From NCBI GenBank assembly GCA_934339135.1, contig CAKRHP010000010.1, positions 1-64,000 of the forward strand: 64,000 bases of DNA, given 5' to 3'. A program made the position numbers and the translations under genes. Shown in pieces: positions 16,979-25,258 of this stretch (the first letter of the stretch is position 1; each line of letters begins with the position of its first letter). The notes below the pieces were generated by a model. That model searched no databases, was not told the origin of the DNA, and saw only the letters and a list, made by a program, of their open reading frames with translations. The DNA comes from an uncultured Lachnospiraceae bacterium (GTDB lineage: Bacteria > Bacillota > Clostridia > Lachnospirales > Lachnospiraceae).

Positions 16979-17341
16979 ATGAAGAATTATACAATTACAG
17001 TAAATGGAACTGTTTATGACGTAACTGTAGAAGAGGGAACAGGCTCTGCAGCTCCTGCTGCAGCAAGCGCACCAAAGGCTGCTCCTAAGGCAGCTAAGCC
17101 TGCAGCACCAAAGGCATCAGGTGCCGGTGCTGTTAAAGTAAACGCACCAATGCCTGGCAAGATCCTTTCCGTAAAGGCATCTGTCGGACAGGCAGTCAAG
17201 AAGGGTGATGTGATCCTGATCCTTGAGGCTATGAAGATGGAGAACGAGGTTGTTGCACCTGAGGACGGTACTGTAGCAAGCATTGATGTTGCTGCCGGAG
17301 ATTCTGTTGAAGCTGGTGCTGTACTTGCAACACTGAACTAA
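16979..17341 (+). CDS. Biotin carboxyl carrier protein (1.3S/OadA-C-like)
   Basis: Carrier subunit of 120 residues. A short N-terminal beta segment (MKNYTITVNGTVYDVTVEEG) leads into an Ala/Pro/Lys-rich flexible linker (about residues 22-52), then a biotinyl domain with EAMKMENE; K86 is the expected biotin site. Stand-alone carriers of this shape are the gamma subunits of methylmalonyl-CoA and glutaconyl-CoA decarboxylases and 1.3S of transcarboxylase. In this operon it is the only visible carrier, so it probably serves both carboxyltransferase subunits. GGAGG lies before the ATG. Confidence 0.92.
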   Translation: MKNYTITVNGTVYDVTVEEGTGSAAPAAASAPKAAPKAAKPAAPKASGAGAVKVNAPMPGKILSVKASVGQAVKKGDVILILEAMKMENEVVAPEDGTVASIDVAAGDSVEAGAVLATLN

Positions 17342-17359
17342 TTTTAGGAGGGAATAACT

Positions 17360-18508
17360 TTGGATTATATTATCTCAACGCTTGAGAATCTGGCCGGCCA
17401 GACAGCGTTCACCACGCTCACCCCCGGGAACTACCTGATGATCCTGGTAGGCTGTGTCTTTCTCTATTTAGCGATCAAAAAAGAGTATGAGCCATTGTTG
17501 CTGGTTCCGATTGCCTTTGGTATGATCCTGGTAAATATTTATCCGGACATCATGGCCAATCCGGAGGACACCTCCAATGGCGTTGGTGGATTATTACATT
17601 ATTTCTATATTCTCGATGAGTGGAGTATCCTGCCATCACTGATCTTCCTCGGAGTCGGTGCCATGACAGATTTCGGTCCGCTGATCGCGAACCCAATGAG
17701 TTTTTTGCTGGGTGCTGCCGCACAGTTCGGTATCTTTTCCGCATATCTTATCGCAATCCTCTGGGGATTCAACGATAAGGCAGCAGCCGCTATCTCAATC
17801 ATCGGTGGTGCCGATGGTCCTACCTCTATTTTCCTCTGTGGTAAGTTAAAGCAGACGGAGTACATGGGACCGATCGCCGTGGCGGCATATTCTTATATGT
17901 CACTGGTGCCGATCATCCAGCCACCGATCATGAAGCTCTTTACCACAGAAAAAGAGCGTAAGATCAAAATGGAACAGCTTCGTCCTGTATCCAAGCTGGA
18001 GAAGATTCTTTTCCCTATCATCGTAACGATCGTTGTGTGTCTGCTTCTGCCGACAACAGCACCTCTGGTAGGTATGCTGATGCTTGGTAACCTGTTCAAG
18101 GAGTCCGGTGTAGTAAAACAGCTGACAGAGACAGCATCCAATGCATTAATGTACATCGTTGTTATTCTGCTTGGTACTTCCGTTGGTGCATCCACATCTG
18201 CTGAGGCATTCTTAAGACTCAGCACCTTAAAGATCGTTGGTCTTGGACTGATTGCTTTCGCGATCGGTACCGCTTCCGGTGTATTATTTGGAAAACTGAT
18301 GTGCTTCGTCACAAAGGGCAAGGTCAATCCTTTGATTGGTTCTGCCGGTGTATCTGCCGTTCCAATGGCGGCTCGTGTATCCCAGAAGGTTGGAGCAGAA
18401 GCGGATCCTACAAACTTCCTGCTGATGCATGCAATGGGACCAAACGTTGCCGGAGTTATCGGTACTGCTGTGGCAGCCGGTGTGTTTATGGCAATCTTTG
18501 GAATTTAG
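17360..18508 (+). CDS. Sodium-translocating decarboxylase beta subunit (OadB/MmdB/GcdB)
   Basis: Integral membrane subunit, 382 residues with about nine or more membrane segments. It decarboxylates carboxybiotin and uses the energy to pump Na+ out of the cell. Family signatures are present: [28 protein letters not shown] (with the conserved aspartate of the Na+ path) and [14 protein letters not shown] near the C-terminus. The start is TTG 17360, preceded by AGGAGGG; the first residues [15 protein letters not shown] fit the family. It lies 18 bases after the carrier gene and 15 before the 5S-like gene, so all five genes should be one transcript. Confidence 0.95.
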   Translation: MDYIISTLENLAGQTAFTTLTPGNYLMILVGCVFLYLAIKKEYEPLLLVPIAFGMILVNIYPDIMANPEDTSNGVGGLLHYFYILDEWSILPSLIFLGVGAMTDFGPLIANPMSFLLGAAAQFGIFSAYLIAILWGFNDKAAAAISIIGGADGPTSIFLCGKLKQTEYMGPIAVAAYSYMSLVPIIQPPIMKLFTTEKERKIKMEQLRPVSKLEKILFPIIVTIVVCLLLPTTAPLVGMLMLGNLFKESGVVKQLTETASNALMYIVVILLGTSVGASTSAEAFLRLSTLKIVGLGLIAFAIGTASGVLFGKLMCFVTKGKVNPLIGSAGVSAVPMAARVSQKVGAEADPTNFLLMHAMGPNVAGVIGTAVAAGVFMAIFGI

Positions 18509-18523
18509 AATTGGAGGAGAATC

Positions 18524-19948
18524 ATGGCTAATAAAGAGAAATCTATTGAAAAGAAACCTTTAAAAATAACTGAAACCATTCTGCGTGATGCTCATCAGTC
18601 TCTGATCGCCACCAGAATGACCACAGAGCAGATGCTTCCGATCGTAGACAAGATGGATCAGATCGGATACCATGCAGTAGAATGCTGGGGTGGTGCTACA
18701 TTCGATGCTTCCCTTCGTTTCCTCAAGGAGGATCCATGGGAGAGACTTCGTAAATTAAGAGCCGGTTTCAAAAATACAAAGCTGCAGATGCTTTTCCGTG
18801 GACAGAACATCCTCGGTTACAATCATTATGCAGATGATGTGGTAGAGTATTTCGTACAGAAGTCTATCGCAAATGGTATTGACATTATCCGTATCTTCGA
18901 CTGTCTGAACGATCTCCGTAACCTGGAGACAGCAGTAAAGGCAGCCAATAAAGAGAACGGTCATGCACAGATCGCCCTTTCTTATACTCTGGGTGATGCA
19001 TATACCCTGGATTACTGGAAAGATATGGCAAAGAGAATCGAGGATATGGGTGCGAAGTCCCTTTGTATCAAGGATATGGCAGGTCTCTTAGTGCCTGTAA
19101 AGGCTACTGAGCTTGTTCAGGCACTCAAGGAGTCCGTTGATATTCCGATCGATCTGCATACCCATTACACCTCCGGTGTAGCTTCTATGACCTATATGAA
19201 GGCAGTAGAGGCAGGCTGCGATATCATTGATACCGCCATCTCTCCATTTGCTATGGGTACCAGCCAGCCTGCTACAGAGGTTATGGTTGAGGCATTCAAG
19301 GGTACACCTTATGATACCGGTCTTGACCTTGATAAGCTGGCAGAGATCGCTGATTACTTCCGTCCAATGCGTGAGGAAGCATTAAAGACCGGTCTGATGA
19401 ATACAAAGGTGCTCGGGGTGAATATCCAGACACTGCGTTATCAGGTACCTGGTGGAATGCTCAGTAACCTGGTATCCCAGCTCAAGGAGATGGGACAGGA
19501 GGACAAGTATGAGCAGGTACTTGAGGAAGTACCAAAGGTTCGTAAGGACTTCGGTGAGCCACCTCTTGTAACTCCTTCGTCACAGATCGTTGGTACACAG
19601 GCTGTACTGAATGTAGTATCCGGTGAGCGTTATAAGATGGTAACAAAAGAGTCCAAGAAGCTCCTTTCCGGAGAGTTTGGACAGACTGTTAAGCCATTTG
19701 ATAAGGAAGTACAGAAGAAGTGTATTGGCGATACCAAGCCGATCACATGCCGTCCTGCAGATCTTATCAAGCCACAGCTTGCAGATATCGAGAAGGAAAT
19801 GGCTCAGTACAAGCAGCAGGATGAGGATGTTCTTTCCTATGCCCTGTTCCCTCAGGTAGCAACAGAGTTCTTCAAATATCGTGAGGCACAGCAGAACAAG
19901 GTGGACGCAGCAGCAGCTGATACAGACAGCAAGGCTTATCCTGTTTAA
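18524..19948 (+). CDS. Oxaloacetate decarboxylase alpha / transcarboxylase 5S-like subunit
   Basis: Carboxyltransferase of the pyruvate carboxylase/HMGL-like TIM-barrel family, 474 residues. It begins with the family block ITETILRDAHQSLIATRMT, has ECWGGATFD and the metal-binding DLHTHYTSG, and ends with a PYC/OADA helical domain. It moves a carboxyl group between oxaloacetate and biotin, giving pyruvate. Unlike the roughly 590-residue Klebsiella OadA it has no C-terminal biotin domain, so it must use the separate carrier two genes upstream, as 5S of transcarboxylase does. RBS is TTGGAGGAG. A strong terminator follows. Confidence 0.92.
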   Translation: MANKEKSIEKKPLKITETILRDAHQSLIATRMTTEQMLPIVDKMDQIGYHAVECWGGATFDASLRFLKEDPWERLRKLRAGFKNTKLQMLFRGQNILGYNHYADDVVEYFVQKSIANGIDIIRIFDCLNDLRNLETAVKAANKENGHAQIALSYTLGDAYTLDYWKDMAKRIEDMGAKSLCIKDMAGLLVPVKATELVQALKESVDIPIDLHTHYTSGVASMTYMKAVEAGCDIIDTAISPFAMGTSQPATEVMVEAFKGTPYDTGLDLDKLAEIADYFRPMREEALKTGLMNTKVLGVNIQTLRYQVPGGMLSNLVSQLKEMGQEDKYEQVLEEVPKVRKDFGEPPLVTPSSQIVGTQAVLNVVSGERYKMVTKESKKLLSGEFGQTVKPFDKEVQKKCIGDTKPITCRPADLIKPQLADIEKEMAQYKQQDEDVLSYALFPQVATEFFKYREAQQNKVDAAAADTDSKAYPV

Positions 19949-19955
19949 TCTTTCT

Positions 19956-19980
19956 GCGAAGCAATTCTCGTTGGCTTCGC
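19956..19980. repeat. Small inverted repeat after the decarboxylase operon
   Basis: GCGAAGC (19956-19962) and GCTTCGC (19974-19980) form a 7-bp stem. The inner 14 bases at 19961-19974 occur inverted in the lexA leader at 26339-26352, suggesting a small dispersed element rather than a private hairpin. No T tract follows directly. Confidence 0.45.
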
Positions 19981-20010
19981 TCTGTGTTACAAGCATTTTC
20001 CTATGCACTA

Positions 20011-20061
20011 AAAAAACTCCGGCAAAGATCCGAAAACATTTCGGTTTTGCCGGAGTTTTTT
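20011..20061. terminator. Bidirectional Rho-independent terminator
   Basis: AAAAAACTCCGGCAAA (20011-20026) pairs with TTTTGCCGGAGTTTTTT (20045-20061), with a second inner stem CCGAAA-ACA-TTTCGG. A runs on one side and T runs on the other let it serve both the decarboxylase operon and the convergent DUF4321 gene. Confidence 0.93.
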
Positions 20062-20127
20062 AAGTTATGTACTAATAATAAAACAGATCCGATCTGCCGA
20101 TCAACAACTGTTCTTTTCAATACTGCA

Positions 20128-20388
20128 TTAAATAAAATGATAAATAATGATCGCAATAATAATTCCAAGAATACTTCCCAGTGTGATCTTTACCGAAAGA
20201 CCAAAGGTCAGTACCAAAATCCCCAGATCCAGTCTGAACGGATGTGTCAGACCAAATCTCTGTCCATAGCTGAGCCAGGAAAGAGCGGAAACACCTGCTG
20301 TCGCCTGGGCAATAAAACTGCCGATCACGATTCCTGCCAAAAGCAGCAAAAACAATGCCCAGTTATTTTTACCAGCACCACGTGCCAT
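20128..20388 (-). CDS. DUF4321 family small membrane protein
   Basis: Membrane protein of 86 residues: a basic start (MARGAGKNN), a helix at about 10-30 (WALFLLLLAGIVIGSFIAQ), a loop with FGLTHPFRLDLG, and a C-terminal hydrophobic stretch (LVLTFGLSVKITLGSILGIIIAIIIYHFI). This is the clostridial DUF4321 pattern; function unknown. ATG 20388 is chosen because GAGGTGA lies upstream; the frame is open to 20577 but that part overlaps this gene's own promoter. It has its own promoter and shares a bidirectional terminator with the decarboxylase operon. Confidence 0.8.
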   Translation of the reverse strand: MARGAGKNNWALFLLLLAGIVIGSFIAQATAGVSALSWLSYGQRFGLTHPFRLDLGILVLTFGLSVKITLGSILGIIIAIIIYHFI

Positions 20389-20427
20389 ATGATTCACCTC
20401 ATTTCTAATTAAAATAACATCTGCTTT

Positions 20428-20456
20428 ATTATAAAGGAAGTACATATGTTCGTCAA
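20428..20456 (-). promoter_or_regulatory. Promoter of the DUF4321 gene
   Basis: On the minus strand, TTGACG (20456-20451), 17 bases, and a perfect TATAAT (20433-20428). The leader to the ATG at 20388 is about 33 bases. Confidence 0.75.
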
Positions 20457-20518
20457 GGGATTGTCTGACAAATTCATTCTGTATTTCTGAACAGTTTCTG
20501 AAAGATTGCGAAACTGAC

Positions 20519-20547
20519 TTGAGAAATATGATGGGATAGTGTATGAT
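20519..20547 (+). promoter_or_regulatory. Promoter of the first LCP gene
   Basis: TTGAGA (20519-20524), 17 bases, TATGAT (20542-20547). It is divergent from the DUF4321 promoter, about 65 bases away. Confidence 0.65.
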
Positions 20548-20599
20548 GCATATGTATGTAATAATGAGAATGCGCATATATTAGGAAGGATTACAGGAA

Positions 20600-21685
20600 A
20601 TGAAGAAAGCAAAGAAAAAAAACAGACGGATCGTTCCAAAGGTGCTCTTTGGACTTGCTCTGTGTGCCAGCGTATTTGCCGGCTTCTGGATTGCCCGGAC
20701 ACAGATCGTATTCAGTTCTGTCAATCAAAATAAGGACAACGCCTTTAAGGAAGTAAAGCTTCCGGATGGCAATTACAAGAGTGATAACAATATTGTCAAT
20801 ATTCTGGTCATTGGTAATGACTACCGTAAGGAATCCGGATATACGGCAGCCGGTCTCCCGGATGTCATGATGATCGCCACACTGGACAAAAAGCACAAAA
20901 ATCTTAAGCTGACTTCTCTGCTGCGTGATCAGATCGTTGATATTCCGGGACATGGACAGAACCGTCTCAATTCCTGCTTCGGCTATGGAGAGGACGGTCC
21001 GACACTTCTTTATAAGACCATTGCCCAGAACTTTAATATCAAGCTTGACGGCTATGTAGAGGTAGGCTTTGATGCGGTAAAAGCCATTGTCAACGCTGTG
21101 GGAGGAGTGGATATCGAGCTCACCGAGTCAGAGGCCGCATATCTGAATGCCACCAACTATATCCGCCCGGCGAAGTACCGCACGGTAAAAGCCGGAAAGC
21201 ATACCTTAAACGGAGCACAGGCTCTCGGTTACAGCCGTATCCGTAAAACGGCCAAGGGTATCACACCGGTCACACCAAACGGCAAGATGGATGATTACGG
21301 CCGCACCTGGCGTCAGAGAAATGTCATTAATGCCATCTTCAATAAGGCAAAGGGAACCTCCCTGCCGAAACTGATGGATATGGCACAGACCATTCTCAGC
21401 AAATATGTGACCACAGACTTAAGCAGCCAGGATATCATCGGCTATATGAAGGACGTGGTGATGATGGGTACCATGGAGATCTATCAGCTTCAGATCCCAA
21501 TGGATAATTATTTTACGACGCAGAGAGATTATCATGCACCGGGTTCCACCACAAACCTCGGATCTGTCATTCTGCCGGATATGACAGCCAACACCGCTGC
21601 ATTAAAGGATTTCATCTTTAAGTATAAAGGAACGGAGGGGCAGGAGTATACCTATCCTTCCGGAAGCAGAACAACAACACAGTAA
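20600..21685 (+). CDS. LytR-CpsA-Psr (LCP) family protein, copy 1
   Basis: Membrane-anchored phosphotransferase of 361 residues. LCP enzymes move lipid-linked wall polymers such as teichoic acid or capsule onto peptidoglycan outside the membrane. A basic cytoplasmic tail (KKAKKKNRR) is followed by one helix (about 13-32) and an outer LCP domain: NILVIGNDYRKESG, LTSLLRDQIVDIPGHG, then FDAVKAIVNAVGGVDIEL and the late RTWRQRNVI block, carrying the Arg/Asp residues that bind the polyprenyl pyrophosphate. An LCP gene beside the yqeK group is common in Firmicutes; here there are two in tandem. Confidence 0.9.
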   Translation: MKKAKKKNRRIVPKVLFGLALCASVFAGFWIARTQIVFSSVNQNKDNAFKEVKLPDGNYKSDNNIVNILVIGNDYRKESGYTAAGLPDVMMIATLDKKHKNLKLTSLLRDQIVDIPGHGQNRLNSCFGYGEDGPTLLYKTIAQNFNIKLDGYVEVGFDAVKAIVNAVGGVDIELTESEAAYLNATNYIRPAKYRTVKAGKHTLNGAQALGYSRIRKTAKGITPVTPNGKMDDYGRTWRQRNVINAIFNKAKGTSLPKLMDMAQTILSKYVTTDLSSQDIIGYMKDVVMMGTMEIYQLQIPMDNYFTTQRDYHAPGSTTNLGSVILPDMTANTAALKDFIFKYKGTEGQEYTYPSGSRTTTQ

Positions 21686-21727
21686 CTGACGGTTCCATTT
21701 TTTGTCCCATTTTTTATGCACTATCCC

Positions 21728-21756
21728 TTGCATATTCCTCGGGTATCATGTAGAAT
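21728..21756 (+). promoter_or_regulatory. Promoter of the second LCP gene
   Basis: TTGCAT (21728-21733), 17 bases, TAGAAT (21751-21756). Each LCP copy therefore has its own promoter. Confidence 0.65.
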
Positions 21757-21807
21757 ATATAAGTATTTATTGCAAAAACTATAAGATAAATGTGAGGTTT
21801 ACATAAT

Positions 21808-22884
21808 ATGTGGGTTAAAAGAGTACTTTACGTAGTAGCACTAATTGTCAGTGGTACCTTGGGATTTGTCGCAGCCAAAGGTCAGGTAGCCGTATTAGAC
21901 ACCCTTGATGTGGTACAGAGAGATTATGATACTTCTTTATCACAGGTAGATCTTTCCGGCATCCGGGTCAATTCCGACAATGACATTGTAAATGTCCTTT
22001 TGGTTGGAAATGATTATCGGAAGGAAAATGGTTATTCTGCAGGCGGTCTGACAGATACCATGCTGATCGCTACATTAGATATGAAGCATGGCACCTTGAA
22101 GCTTACGACTCTGATGCGTGATATGCTGGTGGATATTCCGGATCATGGAAGTAATAAGTTAAATGCAGCCAATTCCTTTGGAGGAATCGAGCTTCTTTAT
22201 AAAACGATCGCACAAAACTTTAACATTCAACTGGACGGATATGTGGAAGTCAGCTTTGATGCCTTTAAGACTATCGTCAATGATGTTGGCGGTGTTGAAA
22301 TAGAACTCACGGAATCAGAGGCTGCTTACTTAAATGCCACCAACTATATCCGTCCTGCCAAATATCGCACGGTTAAGGCCGGGAAACATACTTTAAACGG
22401 CGCACAGGCTCTCGGATACTGCCGTATCCGTAAATATGCCAAAGGCATTCAGCCGGTGACTCCGACCGGTCAGATCGATGATTACGGTCGTACCTGGCGT
22501 CAGAGAAATGCCATCACAAGTATTTTCAACAAAATTAAGAAAATGCCGATGTCAAAATGGCTGGACATTGCAAAGGATGTACTAAAAAAGAATGTAAAAA
22601 CCGATCTGACCAACAAGCAGATCATTGGCTATATTAAAGATGTTGTTATGATGGGTACCACAACGATCCACCAGCTTCAGATTCCGGTGAATCCATACTT
22701 CTCCGGTGGCAATGTTCCCGGTGTTGGATCCTGTCTTTCAATCCAGAAAGAGTATCAGGCAGATGCTATTAATCAGTTCATTTTTAAATATAATGGCAAG
22801 AACGGAGAGTTTGAATATACCCCTTCCAGCGATGTCAGTGGATATTCCGGCAGCACCAGTACATCCACTGCCACGGCACAATGA
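21808..22884 (+). CDS. LytR-CpsA-Psr (LCP) family protein, copy 2
   Basis: Second LCP protein, 358 residues: helix at about residues 4-24 (VLYVVALIVSGTLGFVAAKG), then the LCP domain with NVLLVGNDYRKENG, LTTLMRDMLVDIPDHG and RTWRQRNAI. It is a tandem duplicate of the preceding gene. The stretch ELTESEAAYLNATNY and the residues following it to GAQALGY are identical in both copies, while the N-terminal membrane part and the C-terminal Ser/Thr tail differ. The short cytoplasmic start (MWVKR) is less basic than copy 1. It probably attaches a related wall polymer, possibly at another time. A strong terminator follows. Confidence 0.9.
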   Translation: MWVKRVLYVVALIVSGTLGFVAAKGQVAVLDTLDVVQRDYDTSLSQVDLSGIRVNSDNDIVNVLLVGNDYRKENGYSAGGLTDTMLIATLDMKHGTLKLTTLMRDMLVDIPDHGSNKLNAANSFGGIELLYKTIAQNFNIQLDGYVEVSFDAFKTIVNDVGGVEIELTESEAAYLNATNYIRPAKYRTVKAGKHTLNGAQALGYCRIRKYAKGIQPVTPTGQIDDYGRTWRQRNAITSIFNKIKKMPMSKWLDIAKDVLKKNVKTDLTNKQIIGYIKDVVMMGTTTIHQLQIPVNPYFSGGNVPGVGSCLSIQKEYQADAINQFIFKYNGKNGEFEYTPSSDVSGYSGSTSTSTATAQ

Positions 22885-22911
22885 CACGTAACAAGACATA
22901 TAAATACTACA

Positions 22912-22964
22912 GTATTAAAAAGGAAATCCCTGTTGAAGATTGCTTGGGATTTTCTTTTTTAATA
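22912..22964. terminator. Bidirectional terminator between LCP2 and the carboxypeptidase
   Basis: TATTAAAAAGGAAATCCC pairs with GGGATTTTCTTTTTTAATA (22946-22964) around a 15-base loop. It serves the LCP gene and the convergent D,D-carboxypeptidase. Confidence 0.88.
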
Positions 22965-22993
22965 CAATATAACAACGGTAATGTTTCATGGCC

Positions 22994-24208
22994 TCAAGCA
23001 ACAAACCATCGTTTCATGATTCTCCCCAGACAGTCCGTATATGTTGCTTTCGACATTTTTTTTGCGGCATAGACAGGTATTTCTTCCAGTGTCTGATCAT
23101 TCATCGTATAAACAACTCTGCCGATTATATCTCCTTTACGGATCGGTGCCGTGAGATTCTTTTTATATTCAAAACGACGTTTGATCTGATCTCCGGATTC
23201 TCCTTTGCACAAAGTATAAGAAAAGTCCTTGGGAATATATGGACTTACAGATTCCGTCACACCATTTTTCACCGGAATTGCAGGCAGCTTTAATGCAGTC
23301 GTCCGGTCTTCAAAACCGGTACAATTTGCAAATCCATAATCCAACAGGGACGCAGCCTGACTAAAACGGATCTTGGGATCCGGAGCTGCCATTACGACCG
23401 CTGTAAGGCTTACCGCTGCACGGGATGCCGTAGCGGAGAGGCAGTATTTTGCCTTTGACGTCGATCCGGTTTTTAAACCCGTAATTCCCTGATATGTCCG
23501 GATCAGCTTATTGGTGTTGGTCAGTCCGAACCGGGTATCTCCCTTTTGGGTAGAATGAGTGATCTCATCCATCCAGATGGTAGAGTAGTGGCTGATCTGC
23601 GGATAACAGGTGATCAATGCCCTTGACATCAATGCCACGTCATAAGCACTGCTGTAGTGTCCGCTTTCAATGGAATCATCCAGACCATTGCAATTCATAA
23701 AATGCGTATGCGTCATTCCAAGCTCCTTTGCCTTCTGGTTCATTTGATCCACAAACGCCTGTTCCGACCCTGCAACATATTCTGCCATGGCAACCGCCGC
23801 ATCATTGGCACTTGCCACACTAATACATTTGATCATGGTGTCCACCGTCTGCGTCTCCCCCGGTTCCAGAAACACCTGTGATCCTCCCATAGACGCAGCA
23901 TATTCACTGACAGAAACCGAATCCTCCAGATGGATCTGTCCCTTTTCCAGAGCATCAAAGATCAACAGCAGTGTCATGATCTTTGTAATGCTGGCCGGAA
24001 TCAGTTCTTTGTCCTTTTCCTTCTCATATAAGATACGTCCGCTGCTGTTTTCGATCAGAACCGCAGACTGTGCGGTAATATCCATTGCATTATTTTCTTC
24101 GGTTTTCTTTTCCTCCTGCGCATAAACCGTCATGTTATGTATTGGATCTCCCAGGCTGCCGACAAGCAGCACTGCCAGAAACAGGGCAAACGCTTTTTTA
24201 TACTTCAT
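22994..24208 (-). CDS. D-alanyl-D-alanine carboxypeptidase, second copy
   Basis: Penicillin-binding protein of the PBP5 class, 404 residues from ATG 24208. A signal peptide (MKYKKAFALFLAVLLVGSLG) precedes a Glu/Asn-rich linker. Active site: S73-IT-K76, S133-A-N135 and KTG near residue 238, followed by a beta-rich C-terminal domain with DIIGRVVYTMNDQ. It trims pentapeptides in peptidoglycan. ATG 24208 is chosen since ATGAGG lies six bases upstream and it starts a clean signal peptide; in-frame ATGs at 24238 and 24220 would add MVIEGYMRFP. It differs clearly from the 13320 and 38628 paralogues. Confidence 0.9.
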   Translation of the reverse strand: MKYKKAFALFLAVLLVGSLGDPIHNMTVYAQEEKKTEENNAMDITAQSAVLIENSSGRILYEKEKDKELIPASITKIMTLLLIFDALEKGQIHLEDSVSVSEYAASMGGSQVFLEPGETQTVDTMIKCISVASANDAAVAMAEYVAGSEQAFVDQMNQKAKELGMTHTHFMNCNGLDDSIESGHYSSAYDVALMSRALITCYPQISHYSTIWMDEITHSTQKGDTRFGLTNTNKLIRTYQGITGLKTGSTSKAKYCLSATASRAAVSLTAVVMAAPDPKIRFSQAASLLDYGFANCTGFEDRTTALKLPAIPVKNGVTESVSPYIPKDFSYTLCKGESGDQIKRRFEYKKNLTAPIRKGDIIGRVVYTMNDQTLEEIPVYAAKKMSKATYTDCLGRIMKRWFVA

Positions 24209-24277
24209 AGGAAACCTCATATATCCTTCAATTACCATAATATATTGTACAAAATACAGGATTATTCCAAAAAATGT

Positions 24278-24306
24278 TTGGCAACCGCCACATCTTCGTT
24301 TATAAT
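24278..24306 (+). promoter_or_regulatory. Promoter of the yhbY-nadD-yqeK-rsfS operon
   Basis: TTGGCA (24278-24283), 17 bases, perfect TATAAT (24301-24306). Transcription should start near 24313, which excludes an in-frame ATG at 24311 as the yhbY start. Confidence 0.78.
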
Positions 24307-24343
24307 AGGTATGGAAAAACCAAAGAAAGGCATGGTAATAAAT

Positions 24344-24643
24344 ATGACAAGTAAAGAACGGGCAGAATTAAAATCCCAGGCAATGACAATGGACAGCATC
24401 TTCCAGATCGGTAAGGCAAGTCTGACACCGCAGATGACCCAGGCGATCCGTGATGCACTTCACGCCAGAGAGCTGATCAAAATCTCCGTATTAAAAAACT
24501 GTGCAGATGATCCAAAGGAGCTTGCACGGATCCTGGCAGAGCGTACCGGCTCGCAGGTAGTTCAGGTCATTGGCAAGAAAATTGTCTTATATAAATTAAA
24601 TCCTGAAAAGGAAAAGAAGAGAAGGGATGCTGCAAAAAAATGA
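24344..24643 (+). CDS. yhbY: YhbY-family RNA-binding protein (CRM domain)
   Basis: Small protein of 99 residues with the CRM (CRS1-YhbY) RNA-binding domain, linked to 50S ribosome assembly in bacteria. Family signatures: MTSKERAELKSQAM at the start, FQIGKASLTPQM, AIRDALHARELIKISVLKN and GSQVVQVIGKKIVLYK. The tail is lysine/arginine-rich. The start at 24344 matches the family; its AAAGG lies 13 bases upstream, with an ATGG one base after it (ATG 24332 is in frame and would add MVIN). It overlaps nadD by four bases (ATGA), so the two are translationally coupled. Confidence 0.88.
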   Translation: MTSKERAELKSQAMTMDSIFQIGKASLTPQMTQAIRDALHARELIKISVLKNCADDPKELARILAERTGSQVVQVIGKKIVLYKLNPEKEKKRRDAAKK

Positions 24644-25254
24644 ACCGGATCGGTATTATGGGAGGCACCTTCAATCCCATTCATAATGCTCATCTGACCA
24701 TGGCAGCCGCCGCATATGAGCAGTTGGGACTTGACCAGATCTGGTTTATGCCCTCAAAGAATCCTCCCCATAAAGACTCCTCCGAGATCATTTCCGAGGA
24801 ACACCGCAGCAATATGATCAAACAAGCGATCAAAGATACTCCTTATTTTACATTTTCTGATTTTGAGCTGCGTCATGAGGGAACAACCTACACGGCAGAA
24901 ACACTGAAACGACTGCAAATAACATATCCGGATCACCGGTTTTATTTTGTGATGGGAGGGGATTCCCTTTTGGAACTGGAAACCTGGTACCACCCGGAGC
25001 GGATCATGAAAATGACAACGATCCTGGCATTTTCCAGAAATGGAGAGACCATGCAGCAGATGCAGGAGAGAGCCTCTTATCTGACCAGCCAATATCAGGC
25101 AGATATCCGGGTTCTTTCCATGCCGGATATGCCCATCAGTTCCAGCCTGATCCGCAGCCGGATACGAGCCGGCCAGTCAGTCAGTCAGATGATTCCTCCT
25201 GCCGTGGAGAAGTATATTTACGAAGAGAATCTGTATACTACAAAGGAAGTGTAA
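24640..25254 (+). CDS. nadD: Nicotinate-nucleotide adenylyltransferase
   Basis: Makes deamido-NAD from nicotinate mononucleotide and ATP, a step in both de novo and salvage NAD synthesis; cytosolic, 204 residues. The nucleotidyltransferase motif GGTFNPIHNAH is at residues 8-18 and the C-terminal SSSLIRSRI corresponds to the family ISSTxIR ATP-binding motif. FYFVMGGDSLLELETWY is also characteristic. It overlaps yhbY and is followed after four bases by yqeK, the standard Firmicute order. Confidence 0.95.
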   Translation: MNRIGIMGGTFNPIHNAHLTMAAAAYEQLGLDQIWFMPSKNPPHKDSSEIISEEHRSNMIKQAIKDTPYFTFSDFELRHEGTTYTAETLKRLQITYPDHRFYFVMGGDSLLELETWYHPERIMKMTTILAFSRNGETMQQMQERASYLTSQYQADIRVLSMPDMPISSSLIRSRIRAGQSVSQMIPPAVEKYIYEENLYTTKEV

Positions 25255-25258
25255 ATAC

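Noticed and set aside
20438..20451. LexA box in the DUF4321 promoter (GAAC-ATAT-GTAC, minus strand)
   Set aside because: One mismatch in the second half-site and no known SOS link for DUF4321; a single weak match is likely chance.
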